Notes: a model not told the origin generated them from the letters alone. A DNA stretch of 64,000 nucleotides from Butyrivibrio sp. VCD2006 (GCF_000423925.1 NZ_AUIX01000002.1:1-64000); one strand, 5' to 3'. Positions 26,862-36,336 are shown, numbered from the stretch's first letter. Program-made: numbers and translations.

Positions 26862-27419
26862 TCAATTCAATACATGTATGGTCGTTCCAATATTCACTGA
26901 ACTAAGCTCATCTTGATTCTCATCAACAAGGTGATACACTACTGTGCAGATATAATCACCCTTTTCTAATGCTTTATCAAGTTTGAAATTGGTAATTTCT
27001 GCACCTAATTCCAATACTGGCGATGAATATATAGTTTCACCGGTTTCATCGACTATAACATCGAAATAGACAGCAGTTTCATTTTCTTTATCATTTGCTA
27101 CAGTAGCATCTGTAGATGGTGATGATCCGTCTGGGAATGTCCAATCAGTATTTTGAACTACTGTGTAATATACTGGAGCATTAGGTTTTGGTGTTTCATT
27201 TAACCAGTCATCCATTACTTCATCTACATTTTCGGCTGTGATAACATTTTTTTGCTCTTTCGGCTCATCTTTTTTAATAAGCTTATTTGCCAAAACCGCA
27301 ATAGTTACAACCAACGCAACCATAACAAGAGCGACTACAGCTATCAACACCCTTTTCATACCAGTGCCTCTTTCGCCAGACGTTGTCGTTTGCATTTCTG
27401 AATTCATATTCGCCCCCAA
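26862..27419 (-). CDS. Membrane-anchored extracellular protein
   Basis: 185 residues. About 22 polar residues precede one strong membrane segment (~24-47, VLIAVVALVMVALVVTIAVLA). Then come a Lys-rich stop-transfer stretch, an acidic linker, and a C-terminal beta-sandwich-like domain (~85-185) with VYFDVIVDETGETIYSSP and DYICTVVYHLVD. The topology would put the C-terminal domain outside the cell. It starts the two-gene minus-strand unit with the secreted protein at 25664 and could anchor or chaperone it. The GGGGGCG site precedes ATG 27419. Not matched to a named family. Confidence 0.65.
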   Translation of the reverse strand: MGANMNSEMQTTTSGERGTGMKRVLIAVVALVMVALVVTIAVLANKLIKKDEPKEQKNVITAENVDEVMDDWLNETPKPNAPVYYTVVQNTDWTFPDGSSPSTDATVANDKENETAVYFDVIVDETGETIYSSPVLELGAEITNFKLDKALEKGDYICTVVYHLVDENQDELSSVNIGTTIHVLN

Positions 27420-27430
27420 TCAATTCTCGT

Positions 27431-27458
27431 ATTATGCAAATCACAAAACACTAATCAA
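27431..27458 (-). promoter_or_regulatory. Candidate promoter of the surface-protein pair
   Basis: On the minus strand TTGATT (27458-27453), 16 bases, CATAAT (27436-27431), twelve bases before the start at 27419. Reasonable -35/-10 spacing for a vegetative promoter. Confidence 0.45.
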
Positions 27459-28099
27459 AAATATTTAGGGTGGTTGCTCGCACACCTCCCTTACCAGGTG
27501 TTTATTTATGTTACTTTGTGACAATCCACGCATAGGCATCACCCCAATTCTGTTCTGCATCTAATAGCTAAGATGCAACTAATGCTCAATGAGATGTTTC
27601 ATAGTATTTATCGGTATCGAATCTCAAAGAGTTTATAACGATAAAATTTATTTTTTATCAGCTATATTTTCGGAATTTTTTTCTAATCATGAACTCCATA
27701 GTTCTTGATTTTCTGCATCAACATTACAGCGGCGATGACTCCGTTGTATGAGTTCAAGATATCAGAATCATAAACTGATGGCAATAAAACAAATATTATC
27801 ATTTTATTATCAAATTATAAACAAGCTTCAATTCAGCATTATTACTGCATTTGTTGCAATTTAGCCAAGTGAAATATCATAAATTTTAGCGAAGGATTGT
27901 CAGAAAAGCATTCTTCCATGATCTTAATATCATGAAAATGTGTCTTTTTTAGTATTTCTATTTTAAATATTTACATGACTGGATCAAATGAGACGCTCAG
28001 GTCTTATTGAGACGCAATTCTGTTAATATAGAAAATAAGTCATATTTATAGAACAATGATACGCCATATGGGGAATTGATAGATAATTACATGCGTTTT
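27459..28099. other. AT-rich intergenic region with dyads and direct repeats
   Basis: About 640 bases without a credible gene, rich in stops in all frames. Visible structure: ACACCT/AGGTGT dyad near 27491-27510; TGCATCT/AGATGCA dyad (27556-27562 and 27571-27577); and two TGAGACGC direct repeats at 27989-27996 and 28008-28015, 19 bases apart (about two helical turns), upstream of the 28100 promoter. These look like regulator sites controlling the divergent surface-protein and second-glycan units. Confidence 0.5.
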
Positions 28100-28108
28100 T
28101 GGTATAAT
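28100..28108 (+). promoter_or_regulatory. Extended -10 promoter of the second glycan run
   Basis: TGG-TATAAT: the -10 hexamer is perfect (28103-28108) and carries the extended TGn element; no good -35 is visible. It lies 42 bases before the carrier-protein ATG at 28151 and inside a longer reading frame that starts at 28076, which argues against that upstream start. Confidence 0.6.
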
Positions 28109-28150
28109 ATTCATATTATTCAAGTTGCATTTATATTGAAGGGAATAAAA

Positions 28151-28378
28151 ATGTTTGATGTTGAGAGATTTATTTATGATGTTTTTGCAGTTGAGTTAAC
28201 GCATGAGGATTATGACAGAAGTGTAGAAGAAGTTTTAAAGTGGGATTCGTTTATGATAGCTTCAATGATGACAGAATTATTTGATAGATATGGAAAGCAG
28301 GTAGATTTAGAAAAACTATTCAGTATCAGGACAGTAAGAGATGTCGTGAATCTGATAACTGAAACTGTGGAGAACTAA
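28151..28378 (+). CDS. Acyl carrier protein
   Basis: 75 residues from ATG 28151, chosen because AAGGGA lies 6 bases upstream and the promoter -10 box is at 28103. Acidic, helical, with D32-S33 (KWDSFMIASMM) in the position of the 4'-phosphopantetheine attachment motif. The length is normal for ACP or D-alanyl carrier proteins. It sits 33 bases before an adenylate-forming ligase, the natural partner that loads it. First gene of the second glycan run. Substrate (fatty acid, amino acid or other acid) unknown. Confidence 0.8.
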   Translation: MFDVERFIYDVFAVELTHEDYDRSVEEVLKWDSFMIASMMTELFDRYGKQVDLEKLFSIRTVRDVVNLITETVEN

Positions 28379-28411
28379 CTTAATAGCAAAAATATTTTAT
28401 GGGGGGATAAA

Positions 28412-29794
28412 ATGTTTCCGAGACAAAAAGATGAATGGAAATCTAATATAGCATTGATTGACGAATCAGGTGCTGAGGTTACCTATGGGCAGTTATATGT
28501 CCATACGCAGGATATGCTTAATGTGCTTAGAAAACGTTCAATAGCTTTTATGCTCTGTGAATATAGCATTGAGACGGTTTCGATGTATTACAGTTTTCTT
28601 CAGGTAGGAGTGGTACCGATTCTCCTTGATGCGAAGACAGGTGATGATTATCTTCAAAAGCTTGGAGAGTCTTATCATCCGCGATACCTTTGGGGGAAAA
28701 AGGAAAGGCTTGATATCTTTTCAGGGATCTGTGATGGAAAAATACTCTGCGAAGAGGGAGAGCATATCTTATATGAAACGTCATGGGATGTATATGACAT
28801 ACATCCTGATCTTGCAGTGCTTCTGACAACATCTGGAAGTACCGGAAGCCCTAAGATGGTAAGGCTCTGTTATGAGAATATCGAATATGATTCGGTTGGA
28901 AAATGGGGCATTACGGAAAAGGACAGGGCGATTACGATACTTCCGATGTTTTTCTGCTATGGACTGTCGCTTGTACATATTCTTTTACATTCCGGTGGAA
29001 CTATTTATTTGAACAATAGCAGTCTTTTGAATCCTGAAATATCCAAGATTATAAAGAAATATGGCATTACATTTACAACTTTTGTGCCGTACAGTATTAC
29101 GCTCCTAAAACAGATGAACATTGATTTTAATGATTGGAAAAGCTTTCGCCTCTCTGTGATGGGCGGAGGTGCTGTGTCAGATGAGCAAAAGGAGTATTAT
29201 GATCAGTTTTTAAAGGAGACTGATTCTATAGTTGCGCTTGGATATGGTCAGACCGAGGGTACCTGTACACTTGCCACTGTTGATTCAAAAGAGTGTCCCG
29301 GGAAAGGAATGATAGGATATGCCAGGGGAGATATGAAAGCATATCTGGATGCTCCGGATGATTCAGGCTGTGGAGAGCTTGTTTTTCAGGGACCTATGGT
29401 ATGCCTGGGTTATGCATATGATTGGAAGGACCTTTCTAAGGGAGATGAAAATGATAGGACGCTTTATACCGGGGATCTGGCATATATAGAGCCGGATGGG
29501 GCTATCTATATCAGGGGGAGACTTAAGCGAATCGTTAAAATTGTCGGAAAGCGTATCAGTCTTGATGATATAGAAAATATGTTGAATAAAGAATTTGCTT
29601 CTAATGCATTCGCATGTGTTGGTGAAACGGATGCACTTAATGTTTACATGACAGGAGAGAATAGGGAAGAAGAAATAAAATCCTATATTTTCGAAAAAAT
29701 AGGGATTTATAAAAATATGATAACTGTAAAAAGTATTGAAGCAATCCCAAGAACAGAGTCAGGGAAGGTAGCATATTCTAAACTTCAGTCATAA
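28412..29794 (+). CDS. Adenylate-forming acyl or amino acid ligase
   Basis: 460 residues, shorter than most acyl-CoA synthetases (~500-550). Core motifs are present: TTSGSTGSPKM near 138 (P-loop), YGQTEGT near 275, TGDLAYIEPDG near 352, GRLKRIVKIVGKRIS near 372, and a C-terminal ESGKVAYSKL with the catalytic lysine. These enzymes activate an acid as its AMP ester and pass it to a thiol; the carrier protein just upstream is the likely acceptor. GGGGGG precedes the ATG. Acid specificity cannot be read. Confidence 0.83.
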   Translation: MFPRQKDEWKSNIALIDESGAEVTYGQLYVHTQDMLNVLRKRSIAFMLCEYSIETVSMYYSFLQVGVVPILLDAKTGDDYLQKLGESYHPRYLWGKKERLDIFSGICDGKILCEEGEHILYETSWDVYDIHPDLAVLLTTSGSTGSPKMVRLCYENIEYDSVGKWGITEKDRAITILPMFFCYGLSLVHILLHSGGTIYLNNSSLLNPEISKIIKKYGITFTTFVPYSITLLKQMNIDFNDWKSFRLSVMGGGAVSDEQKEYYDQFLKETDSIVALGYGQTEGTCTLATVDSKECPGKGMIGYARGDMKAYLDAPDDSGCGELVFQGPMVCLGYAYDWKDLSKGDENDRTLYTGDLAYIEPDGAIYIRGRLKRIVKIVGKRISLDDIENMLNKEFASNAFACVGETDALNVYMTGENREEEIKSYIFEKIGIYKNMITVKSIEAIPRTESGKVAYSKLQS

Positions 29795-29812
29795 TTATGG
29801 GAGTGGGCTAAA

Positions 29813-30835
29813 ATGAAGAAATGCATAGATGAAATAACTCATGACAGTTGCATAGGATGCAGGCTTTGTGAGTCTGTGTGCAGCATGAACGCGGTCTGTT
29901 TTGTTGAAAGAGAAGGCTTTTTATACCCAACAGTTGATAAGGATTTATGCATTTTGTGCGGTGAATGCTATGACAGATGTCCTGTTTCACAAGTATCCGG
30001 TTCTGTAGAGAATAAGGAAATCTATGCTGCAAAGAGCAAAAACGATGATATTAGATTTCAAAGTACATCGGGAGGAATGTTTTCTGAATTTGCCAATTTC
30101 ATTTTTGATAAGCAGGGTAGTATTTGCGGGGCTGTATTCGATGAATCATGGCGTGTAAAACATATATTAACGAGTAGGGAGAATGATTTAAAAAGAATTC
30201 GAAGAAGTAAATATTCACAAAGCGATATGAATAATGTTTATGGTGAGATAAAAGAATGCCTTAAAAAGGGCGAGTATGTTCTGTTCTGCGGAACACCGTG
30301 TCAGACAGCAGCTGTGGCAAAGAGCCTTGACAAGGAATATGATTCATTGTTTTTGGTGGATTTCATTTGCAGAGGTGTTTACTCCCCTGAGAAGTATAAA
30401 GATTATTTACATGATTTAGAGAAGGAATATGGTTCAGATATAAAAAGCGTATGGATTAAAAACAAAGAGAAAGGATGGCATAGCCTTTCTACTAAGATCG
30501 AATTTGATAATGGCAGTGTTTACATGAAAGTGGGGCTGGAGGATTCCTTTGGTAAAGAATATCTGATTTATAACAATGGGATTCGGCCATCTTGTTTTGA
30601 TTGTAAGTTTAAAGGGCAAAAAAGATCTTCAGATATAACGATAGGAGATTTCTGGGGACTTGATGGCACAGAGATGGATGATAATCTTGGAACTTCTGCT
30701 GTAATTATTCATTCAGATAAAGGGCAAGAGTTATTTGAAGCTATCAAATCAAACTGCATGTTTGCAAAAATGACAATTGAAGATGTTATCAGGGGGAACC
30801 CTAGCTATGAAAAATCTGTTGAAAGAAAATCATAA
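29813..30835 (+). CDS. FrhB-type Fe-S oxidoreductase (F420 hydrogenase beta-like)
   Basis: 340 residues. N-terminal ferredoxin domain with two 4Fe-4S motifs: C13, C16, C19, C23 and C46, C49, C52, C56. The rest is the FrhB/FdhB-like domain (SGGMFSEFANF, FCGTPCQTAAV, DFICRGV, CFDCKFKGQKR, TIGDFWG). Proteins of this type are frequent in polysaccharide loci, often with a pyruvyl transferase-family gene; they are thought to use flavin and Fe-S centres for a redox step on the glycan or its precursors. Next gene starts within its 3' end. Family firm, role inferred. Confidence 0.83.
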   Translation: MKKCIDEITHDSCIGCRLCESVCSMNAVCFVEREGFLYPTVDKDLCILCGECYDRCPVSQVSGSVENKEIYAAKSKNDDIRFQSTSGGMFSEFANFIFDKQGSICGAVFDESWRVKHILTSRENDLKRIRRSKYSQSDMNNVYGEIKECLKKGEYVLFCGTPCQTAAVAKSLDKEYDSLFLVDFICRGVYSPEKYKDYLHDLEKEYGSDIKSVWIKNKEKGWHSLSTKIEFDNGSVYMKVGLEDSFGKEYLIYNNGIRPSCFDCKFKGQKRSSDITIGDFWGLDGTEMDDNLGTSAVIIHSDKGQELFEAIKSNCMFAKMTIEDVIRGNPSYEKSVERKS

Positions 30836-32012
30836 AATAATACTTTGGGGGTGTGGTAATACTGCCAGAGAGTTCTATGCAAAATATGGAAATAGTTTAA
30901 ATATAATAGGATTTTTATCCAATAATGTTAAAGAAAAGGTTTTTTCACCTGATAATGACATAATATTTGAGGTGAAAAGGCCTGTGCCTAAATGCAAGGA
31001 AGGGCTTGGAGATTTAATAATAATTTGTAGTATTGCAAAAAGAGAGATTGAAGAGCAGCTTATGCTCCTTGGTTATGAACCATTTGTGGATTTTATTGAC
31101 TTTCAAATGGCGGCTCAAATGCTTGCCAATAAAGAAATAGCGCTTTTTTATGGAGTATGCCATTTGAGAGCAATTAAAGAAGCACTAATGACCTCTAAGG
31201 TTTTCTCTGATAGTTATGAAGCTTTTTTTGTAGCAAACTACTTCACACTCAGTGCATATGATGTTAAGCGATTAGAGTATCTGTCAAAGAATTGTAAGCT
31301 GTTTATCTATGGTCAGAGTATGGATGCACGAGATTATCGAATGAACCAGACTCTCATGGTAAACCTTGGAAAAAATGTCACAGTATTAGCGGTGCCGGTA
31401 ATAGCTTTTGGGACATATTTTTCACAGATCAAGAGGCCATTTAATCGGATGAATCGCTTTGCAGTTAAATGTGAAGGATATGATTATACTCCTTTTTCAT
31501 ATGAAGATAGTTTTATTAATCAGTGTATTGATGAAGGATTAAGCACAACAGATATAATCAGAAAGGTTACGGATGAGAATGTCTATGATAGAGATAAAAC
31601 TGTTGAATTGTTCACACAAGAGTTGAAGCGTATTAAATTCCAGGAGAGTACAACCGATATAAGTATATCGGATTATATTAAGGATAATTATCAAAAAATC
31701 AGGCTATTTAGAAACGAAGCACATATGGAGAATGAAGTGGTTTATCAATATGCTTCACAGATTCTGCATAAGATAGGAATGCCGGTTTCTTTTGATATTC
31801 AGAGTGATTCATTTTTCTTTTGTTCACAGCATTTGATTTATCCATGTGCCGCGGAAGCGCTGGGATTAGAGTGGGATGTAACAAAAGAAAAGCTGTCATT
31901 ATACACATACAAGGGATGGAGAATAGTATCATTCCAAGAATATTTGATGGAATATATTGAGTATTGCACAAAGATACGAGAGATGAAGTATTGCGGATTG
32001 TTGCCGGAATGA
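30807..32012 (+). CDS. Rossmann module fused to a WcbI-like domain
   Basis: 401 residues from ATG 30807; AGGGGG lies 10 bases upstream, and the start falls inside the previous gene. Residues ~8-105 form the recurring Rossmann-like module (IILWGCGNTAREFY, FLSNN, LIIICSIAKREI). From about 111 the sequence ALFYGVCHLRAIKEAL opens a WcbI-like domain, a putative acyltransferase of capsule loci, with later YGQSMDARDYRMNQ and AFRNEAH-type segments. The C-terminal ~100 residues are helical. Likely adds a non-sugar group to the glycan. Confidence 0.66.
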   Translation: MKNLLKENHKIILWGCGNTAREFYAKYGNSLNIIGFLSNNVKEKVFSPDNDIIFEVKRPVPKCKEGLGDLIIICSIAKREIEEQLMLLGYEPFVDFIDFQMAAQMLANKEIALFYGVCHLRAIKEALMTSKVFSDSYEAFFVANYFTLSAYDVKRLEYLSKNCKLFIYGQSMDARDYRMNQTLMVNLGKNVTVLAVPVIAFGTYFSQIKRPFNRMNRFAVKCEGYDYTPFSYEDSFINQCIDEGLSTTDIIRKVTDENVYDRDKTVELFTQELKRIKFQESTTDISISDYIKDNYQKIRLFRNEAHMENEVVYQYASQILHKIGMPVSFDIQSDSFFFCSQHLIYPCAAEALGLEWDVTKEKLSLYTYKGWRIVSFQEYLMEYIEYCTKIREMKYCGLLPE

Positions 32013-32028
32013 TTTAGTCAGAGGTTCT

Positions 32029-33069
32029 ATGAATCAGATATATCATGATGAATGGTCAGATTATCTTAGAATTATATCTGAGCATTCGGACATCAATTAT
32101 TCAAAACTTAAAAAAATAAGGATTTCCAAAAGGAAGCAACAATTTGGGGGATGTTGTTTAAAAAATGGGATTTTTTTTGGAATACCTAATTCGTCAAGAG
32201 AATTATTGCAAATTGATCCATCATCATATAAAGCAAGTTACTTTGGTAAAACCAGAATAGGTACATTTAAATGGACCGGGGGTTGCAATTTTAAAGGTAA
32301 TTGCTATGGGTTTTCGAGAAAAGAAAACAGTATCTTGACTTTTGATAATGAAAATGGGATGGCTTGCGAGATTGGACTTGGAACAAGGTATAGAGGGGAA
32401 CATCATTATGGTGGATCTATGGTGAAGGGAGGAATTGTTTATCAACCTCCTAGAAACACAGATCACGTTCTTAAAATAGATCTTAATTCTTTTAAATCAA
32501 CACAGATAAAAATGCCTGGAGTAATAGGAGGGGTGAGATATTCGTGTTCCGTTTTGCACCCTAATGGTGATATTTATCTGATTCCGGAATTTGGATATAA
32601 ACCAGCTATATTACATACTGATACCGAAAAGATAGAGTATTTTGGAGAAGAATCAGACTATCTTGTTTTTAGTGCAGTAGTAGGGATGGATGGGAACATC
32701 TATGGATATAAGAAGAATGGAAATGGAATTCTATGTATTAATGTCAAGGAAAAGACTGTTTATTCTATCTGTAAAACGATAGGTGAGCCGGATTGTTATG
32801 GGAGTTTGGTAGGAATTAATGGCCGAATTTATGGCATTCCTGCAGGGGGAAATACTATTTGGGAATATGATTTGAGAAACCAGGAAGTTAGTAGAGCTTT
32901 TGAATTGGATGAAAGGGGATACGCAAAGTGTGGTGGAGGTGGTATTGCTCCAAATGGATCGTTAGTGCTTATGCCATGCTATGGCGATATGATTTATATT
33001 TTGGAATGCAATAAAGCGGATTTACAAGTGAAAACTAATAATCTCTTTTTCAATATGGTTTCTGAATGA
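32029..33069 (+). CDS. Beta-propeller-like protein, function unknown
   Basis: 346 residues. Contains about six or seven repeats of ~45 residues, each with a GxIYGIP/GNCYGFS-like strand and an ILxIDxxx strand, which predicts a beta-propeller. There are several histidines and cysteines (FGGCCLKNG, GEHHYGGSM, KCGGGGIAPNG). No signal peptide, so probably cytoplasmic. It is not closely like the lactonase propeller at 13029. It could be a binding or epimerase/lyase-type propeller. AGAGG precedes the ATG. Confidence 0.6.
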   Translation: MNQIYHDEWSDYLRIISEHSDINYSKLKKIRISKRKQQFGGCCLKNGIFFGIPNSSRELLQIDPSSYKASYFGKTRIGTFKWTGGCNFKGNCYGFSRKENSILTFDNENGMACEIGLGTRYRGEHHYGGSMVKGGIVYQPPRNTDHVLKIDLNSFKSTQIKMPGVIGGVRYSCSVLHPNGDIYLIPEFGYKPAILHTDTEKIEYFGEESDYLVFSAVVGMDGNIYGYKKNGNGILCINVKEKTVYSICKTIGEPDCYGSLVGINGRIYGIPAGGNTIWEYDLRNQEVSRAFELDERGYAKCGGGGIAPNGSLVLMPCYGDMIYILECNKADLQVKTNNLFFNMVSE

Positions 33070-33090
33070 ATTATCGGTGAGGGGAGAAGA

Positions 33091-33507
33091 GTGAATACAT
33101 TAGAAACTATTGATGGAATGCTGAAGCTTGAACAAGCTGGAAAAGGTATAAAAGAATTTTTTGTTCAGAATGATGTCCATGATGTTGCTTTATACGGACT
33201 TGGCAGGCTTGGAGAAAGAACTTATGAAGCTCTTAGGAGGGCTGGGGTAAATATTCAATATGCTATAGATCGAGATGCTGATTATATATCTATTGAAGAA
33301 GACAAACTGACAGTCATTAAGCCAGAAGATATAGAAAAACAAAAGGAAATAGATTTAATAATTGTAACGCCAATGGAGTCATACTATGACATAAAGGATT
33401 ATCTGGAAACCGTAACGTCAAGAGATATCATATCTATTGGTGAGGCAGTTGAATACTGTCTGGATGGTGAGTGTTTGTCAACGCTCAGAATTGTCAGGAA
33501 GAAATAA
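33091..33507 (+). CDS. Stand-alone Rossmann-like module protein (paralogue)
   Basis: 138 residues from a GTG start behind GAGGGGAGAAGA. Carries VALYGLGRLGERTYEAL near 33, IQYAIDRDAD near 56, and DLIIVTPMESYYDIKDYL near 95, the same marks as the protein at 11636-12028. The two share length and motif order and are clearly related. No fused catalytic domain. Both sit just before or among multi-domain enzymes that contain the same module, hinting at a shared ligand or pairing role. Confidence 0.7.
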   Translation: MNTLETIDGMLKLEQAGKGIKEFFVQNDVHDVALYGLGRLGERTYEALRRAGVNIQYAIDRDADYISIEEDKLTVIKPEDIEKQKEIDLIIVTPMESYYDIKDYLETVTSRDIISIGEAVEYCLDGECLSTLRIVRKK

Positions 33508-33606
33508 GAATAGTAGCGATTGGTGACTGTAGTTCTTCGTTATGTGATCTGACACGGCAAACTTTTATGATTCTATTCTTTATTCGTATATGTAGTGGAG
33601 AAGATG

Positions 33607-35208
33607 ATGAAATCGTTTACTAATAAATTCTTTATATTCGGAACACGATCGAATTGGTTTGACTTATCTTTTGTGTTTGATGATTTAGATTTGTCGATTT
33701 GGACAACAGACATTGCTGAGTTGGAAGAGCTGATCCAAAAAAGTATGACTGCTGTATTGTGCTGCGATGAAAAGCATGTTCTAAAAAAAGAGCTGACTGA
33801 TAAATACGGTGATGGTTGTTGCCTAATTGATGATGAACTGATAGAAGAATTAAACTATCCATTAAGAGAAAAAATCAAAGGTAAAAAGGTATATATATGG
33901 GGAACCGGATGGTGGTGTGATAGATTATTAGAATGGTTGGATAAAGATATAATAATCGAGGGATTCATCGATAATGCGCTGGATAAACAAGGTACAAAGA
34001 AAAATGGAAAACCTATTGTTTCGCCAAGTGAATTAAAGGTTGATGACTGCTTTGTGATAGTTGCTGTTCAAAATTTTACTTTTGTTGAAATCGAGAAGCA
34101 AATGCAAAGTATTGGGATTAATGAAAGTTCTTATGTTAGTGCCGGTACAGTTATGGATGATGTGGCATGTTTATTTAGAAGAGTATATAAGAATAAATCA
34201 TATTATCCTGTCGAATGTAAGAACCTTGATGAGAATATCAGAATAGCATACAACGGAAATGTTTGCTCATGTTGCCTTGCTTATGAAAGTGTGTATGGAA
34301 ATATACTAACGGAATCATTCAGCTCGATTTGGAAGTCTAATAGAGCTAAAGTATCCAGACTGTCACTTGCAAATCAGACTTATGTTTTTTGCGATAAGGA
34401 CAGATGTGCTTATTTGAACGGAATTGAGCCATTAAAGGAATGTAACCATTTAAGAAATGTGCCAATATACGAGAGAGAATATCCGGTTAGTATTGCGCCT
34501 GAAATAGATTATTCATGTAATCTATATTGCAATTCATGTAGGAAGGAAACTTACACTGATCTTACAAAGGAGAGGGAAGTATTTACAGATACAGTGCTTA
34601 ATAAAATAGTGCCGTTGCCGACAAAGTTAGTAATAAATACCGTAGGGGAGCCATTTGCGAGTAAAAACTGTCTTAGGATCATACATGATGAAACTACTCG
34701 AAGAAAGGGTAGCATAGCAATATATACGAATGGAATACTTTTGACTCCAGATAAACTGGATCAACTGTTAGAAGAATATGTAACTATAGATATTGCTGTT
34801 TCAATAGATGCAGCCACTCAATCAACTTATGAAAAGATACGTCGCGGTGGAGATTTTAATAAGTTGTGTACGAACCTAAATTATCTAAGAGAAAAAAAAG
34901 AGGAGGGAAGAATTACATTTTTTAGAGTGAGCTTTACGGTGCAAACGATAAACGCACATGAAATGCAAGACTTTGTATATATGGCAGAAAAAATGGGGGC
35001 AGATAAAATCGGTTTTAATCATATTGAAAATTGGGGTATTTATTCTAAAGATGAGTTTGAAAAGCTAACAATAATTGATGGCTTGGGAATAAAGGAAGAA
35101 TACAAAAAGTATTTCACGGATGAGGTCATTAATAATTCTAATGTGAATGTTTTTAATTTTTCGAATCTTTTGGGATTGGAGCCTAAAAAGATGGATTATT
35201 TACATTGA
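33607..35208 (+). CDS. Rossmann module, SPASM-like and radical SAM fusion
   Basis: 533 residues from ATG 33607 (GGAGAAG six bases upstream; GTG 33595 and ATG 33604 possible). Residues ~1-90 are not recognised. Residues ~95-185 are the recurring Rossmann-like module (KVYIWGTGWWCDRLLEWL, GFIDNA, FVIVAVQNF). A cysteine-rich region follows at ~215-285 (NVCSCCLAYESVYGNI, CDKDRCAY) resembling SPASM. The radical SAM core has C-x3-C-x2-C (CNLYCNSC, ~305-312), NTVGEPF in the GGEP position and VSIDAATQSTYEKIRRGG near 400. The cluster domain precedes the radical SAM core, as at 15437. Substrate unknown. Confidence 0.72.
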   Translation: MKSFTNKFFIFGTRSNWFDLSFVFDDLDLSIWTTDIAELEELIQKSMTAVLCCDEKHVLKKELTDKYGDGCCLIDDELIEELNYPLREKIKGKKVYIWGTGWWCDRLLEWLDKDIIIEGFIDNALDKQGTKKNGKPIVSPSELKVDDCFVIVAVQNFTFVEIEKQMQSIGINESSYVSAGTVMDDVACLFRRVYKNKSYYPVECKNLDENIRIAYNGNVCSCCLAYESVYGNILTESFSSIWKSNRAKVSRLSLANQTYVFCDKDRCAYLNGIEPLKECNHLRNVPIYEREYPVSIAPEIDYSCNLYCNSCRKETYTDLTKEREVFTDTVLNKIVPLPTKLVINTVGEPFASKNCLRIIHDETTRRKGSIAIYTNGILLTPDKLDQLLEEYVTIDIAVSIDAATQSTYEKIRRGGDFNKLCTNLNYLREKKEEGRITFFRVSFTVQTINAHEMQDFVYMAEKMGADKIGFNHIENWGIYSKDEFEKLTIIDGLGIKEEYKKYFTDEVINNSNVNVFNFSNLLGLEPKKMDYLH

Positions 35209-35308
35209 AGTATAAGGCTCATTTGGAAAGGATACTGTGTTAAAAGAAAAGAAGGTCAGGGCTGCCATTCTTGTGCAAAACCAATAAGAAAGTATGGAGA
35301 GCAAAGCT

Positions 35309-36202
35309 ATGATAGAAGATGTCTTTAGAGAGAATTGTTACAAATTGATTCCCCAAGTGATAGATAAAATCGGAAGTCGAAAGAATTGGATATATGGAGC
35401 AGGAACTGGCGGTGATATTTTGCATGAAGTCTTACAGGCTAGCGGAATAGACGTGGCAGGATTTACAGACGGAAATTTGTTGGGAATCAGAAAAGACAAA
35501 AACATAAATACGGTAGATAATTTGTGCAAAGAGGAAGACTTTGTTTGGATTTCTGCGTTTAGTGAGCCGACAATTTTGTCATTTATGGTTCATCTTGTTG
35601 AAAAAGGGTACACAAGTGAGGATATGTGTGTGATTATGCCTACTATATATCCTGGTGGAGTAAGAAGAGAAGATTATTATTGGCATGGAATAAAAATTGG
35701 CAGATATACATATGTTAATACTAGTTTTTTGGATTTCTGGGCTAGTGAGGGCGTGTTGGAATCTATAGGGCGTTTTTGCTCAATAAATCACTTAGCGACT
35801 ATTGGCCCCAATCATTCTACTGATCAAGTGACGAGTTTTATTTTGTCTTGCGATCCATTTGATTGTACTAAAGGAAGAGTTGAATGGTTAAAACATGCTG
35901 TACTTAGTAAACCAAAGATCAAGATAGGAAATGATGTATGGATTGGTCAGAACGCAAGTATCCTTCAAGGTGTCACTATTGGTGATGGAGCGATGATTGG
36001 TGCTGGTGCAGTGGTTACAAAGGATGTGGAACCATATTCAATTGTAGTAGGTGTACCGGCCAGGCATATTAGGTACAGATTCGATTCAAAGATAAGAGAA
36101 AAAATGCTGGAAATTAGATGGTGGGACTGGGATATAGATATAATTAAAAATCGTATGGAAGATTTTTATAATATTGAAGAGTTTGTCAAGAAATACGGCT
36201 AA
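35309..36202 (+). CDS. Rossmann module fused to a left-handed beta-helix acetyltransferase
   Basis: 297 residues from ATG 35309 (GGAGAG seven bases upstream; ATG 35294 also in frame). The N-terminal ~100 residues are the recurring module (NWIYGAGTGGDILHEVL, GFTDGN). The C-terminal two thirds are a hexapeptide-repeat (LbH) acyltransferase of CatB/xenobiotic acetyltransferase type: IGNDVWIGQNASILQGVTIG, IGAGAVVTKDV and VVGVPARHIRYRF. The order resembles PglD/NeuD acetyltransferases, in which a Rossmann domain binds the sugar nucleotide. Probably O- or N-acetylates a sugar. Confidence 0.82.
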   Translation: MIEDVFRENCYKLIPQVIDKIGSRKNWIYGAGTGGDILHEVLQASGIDVAGFTDGNLLGIRKDKNINTVDNLCKEEDFVWISAFSEPTILSFMVHLVEKGYTSEDMCVIMPTIYPGGVRREDYYWHGIKIGRYTYVNTSFLDFWASEGVLESIGRFCSINHLATIGPNHSTDQVTSFILSCDPFDCTKGRVEWLKHAVLSKPKIKIGNDVWIGQNASILQGVTIGDGAMIGAGAVVTKDVEPYSIVVGVPARHIRYRFDSKIREKMLEIRWWDWDIDIIKNRMEDFYNIEEFVKKYG

Positions 36203-36336
36203 TAATAATAGTTCAGATAATCGATTTCTTTGTTGGGAACAAAATTGAGAATAAATATTATGGATATATAGTTGGCTTTATCATCCTTGGATGAGATATT
36301 GAGTTTATTTGAGTAATCTAATGGGGATTAGTGGAT

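Noticed and set aside
28076..28150. Longer start for the first carrier protein
   Set aside because: The promoter -10 box lies inside this stretch and a good ribosome site precedes ATG 28151, giving a normal-length carrier protein.
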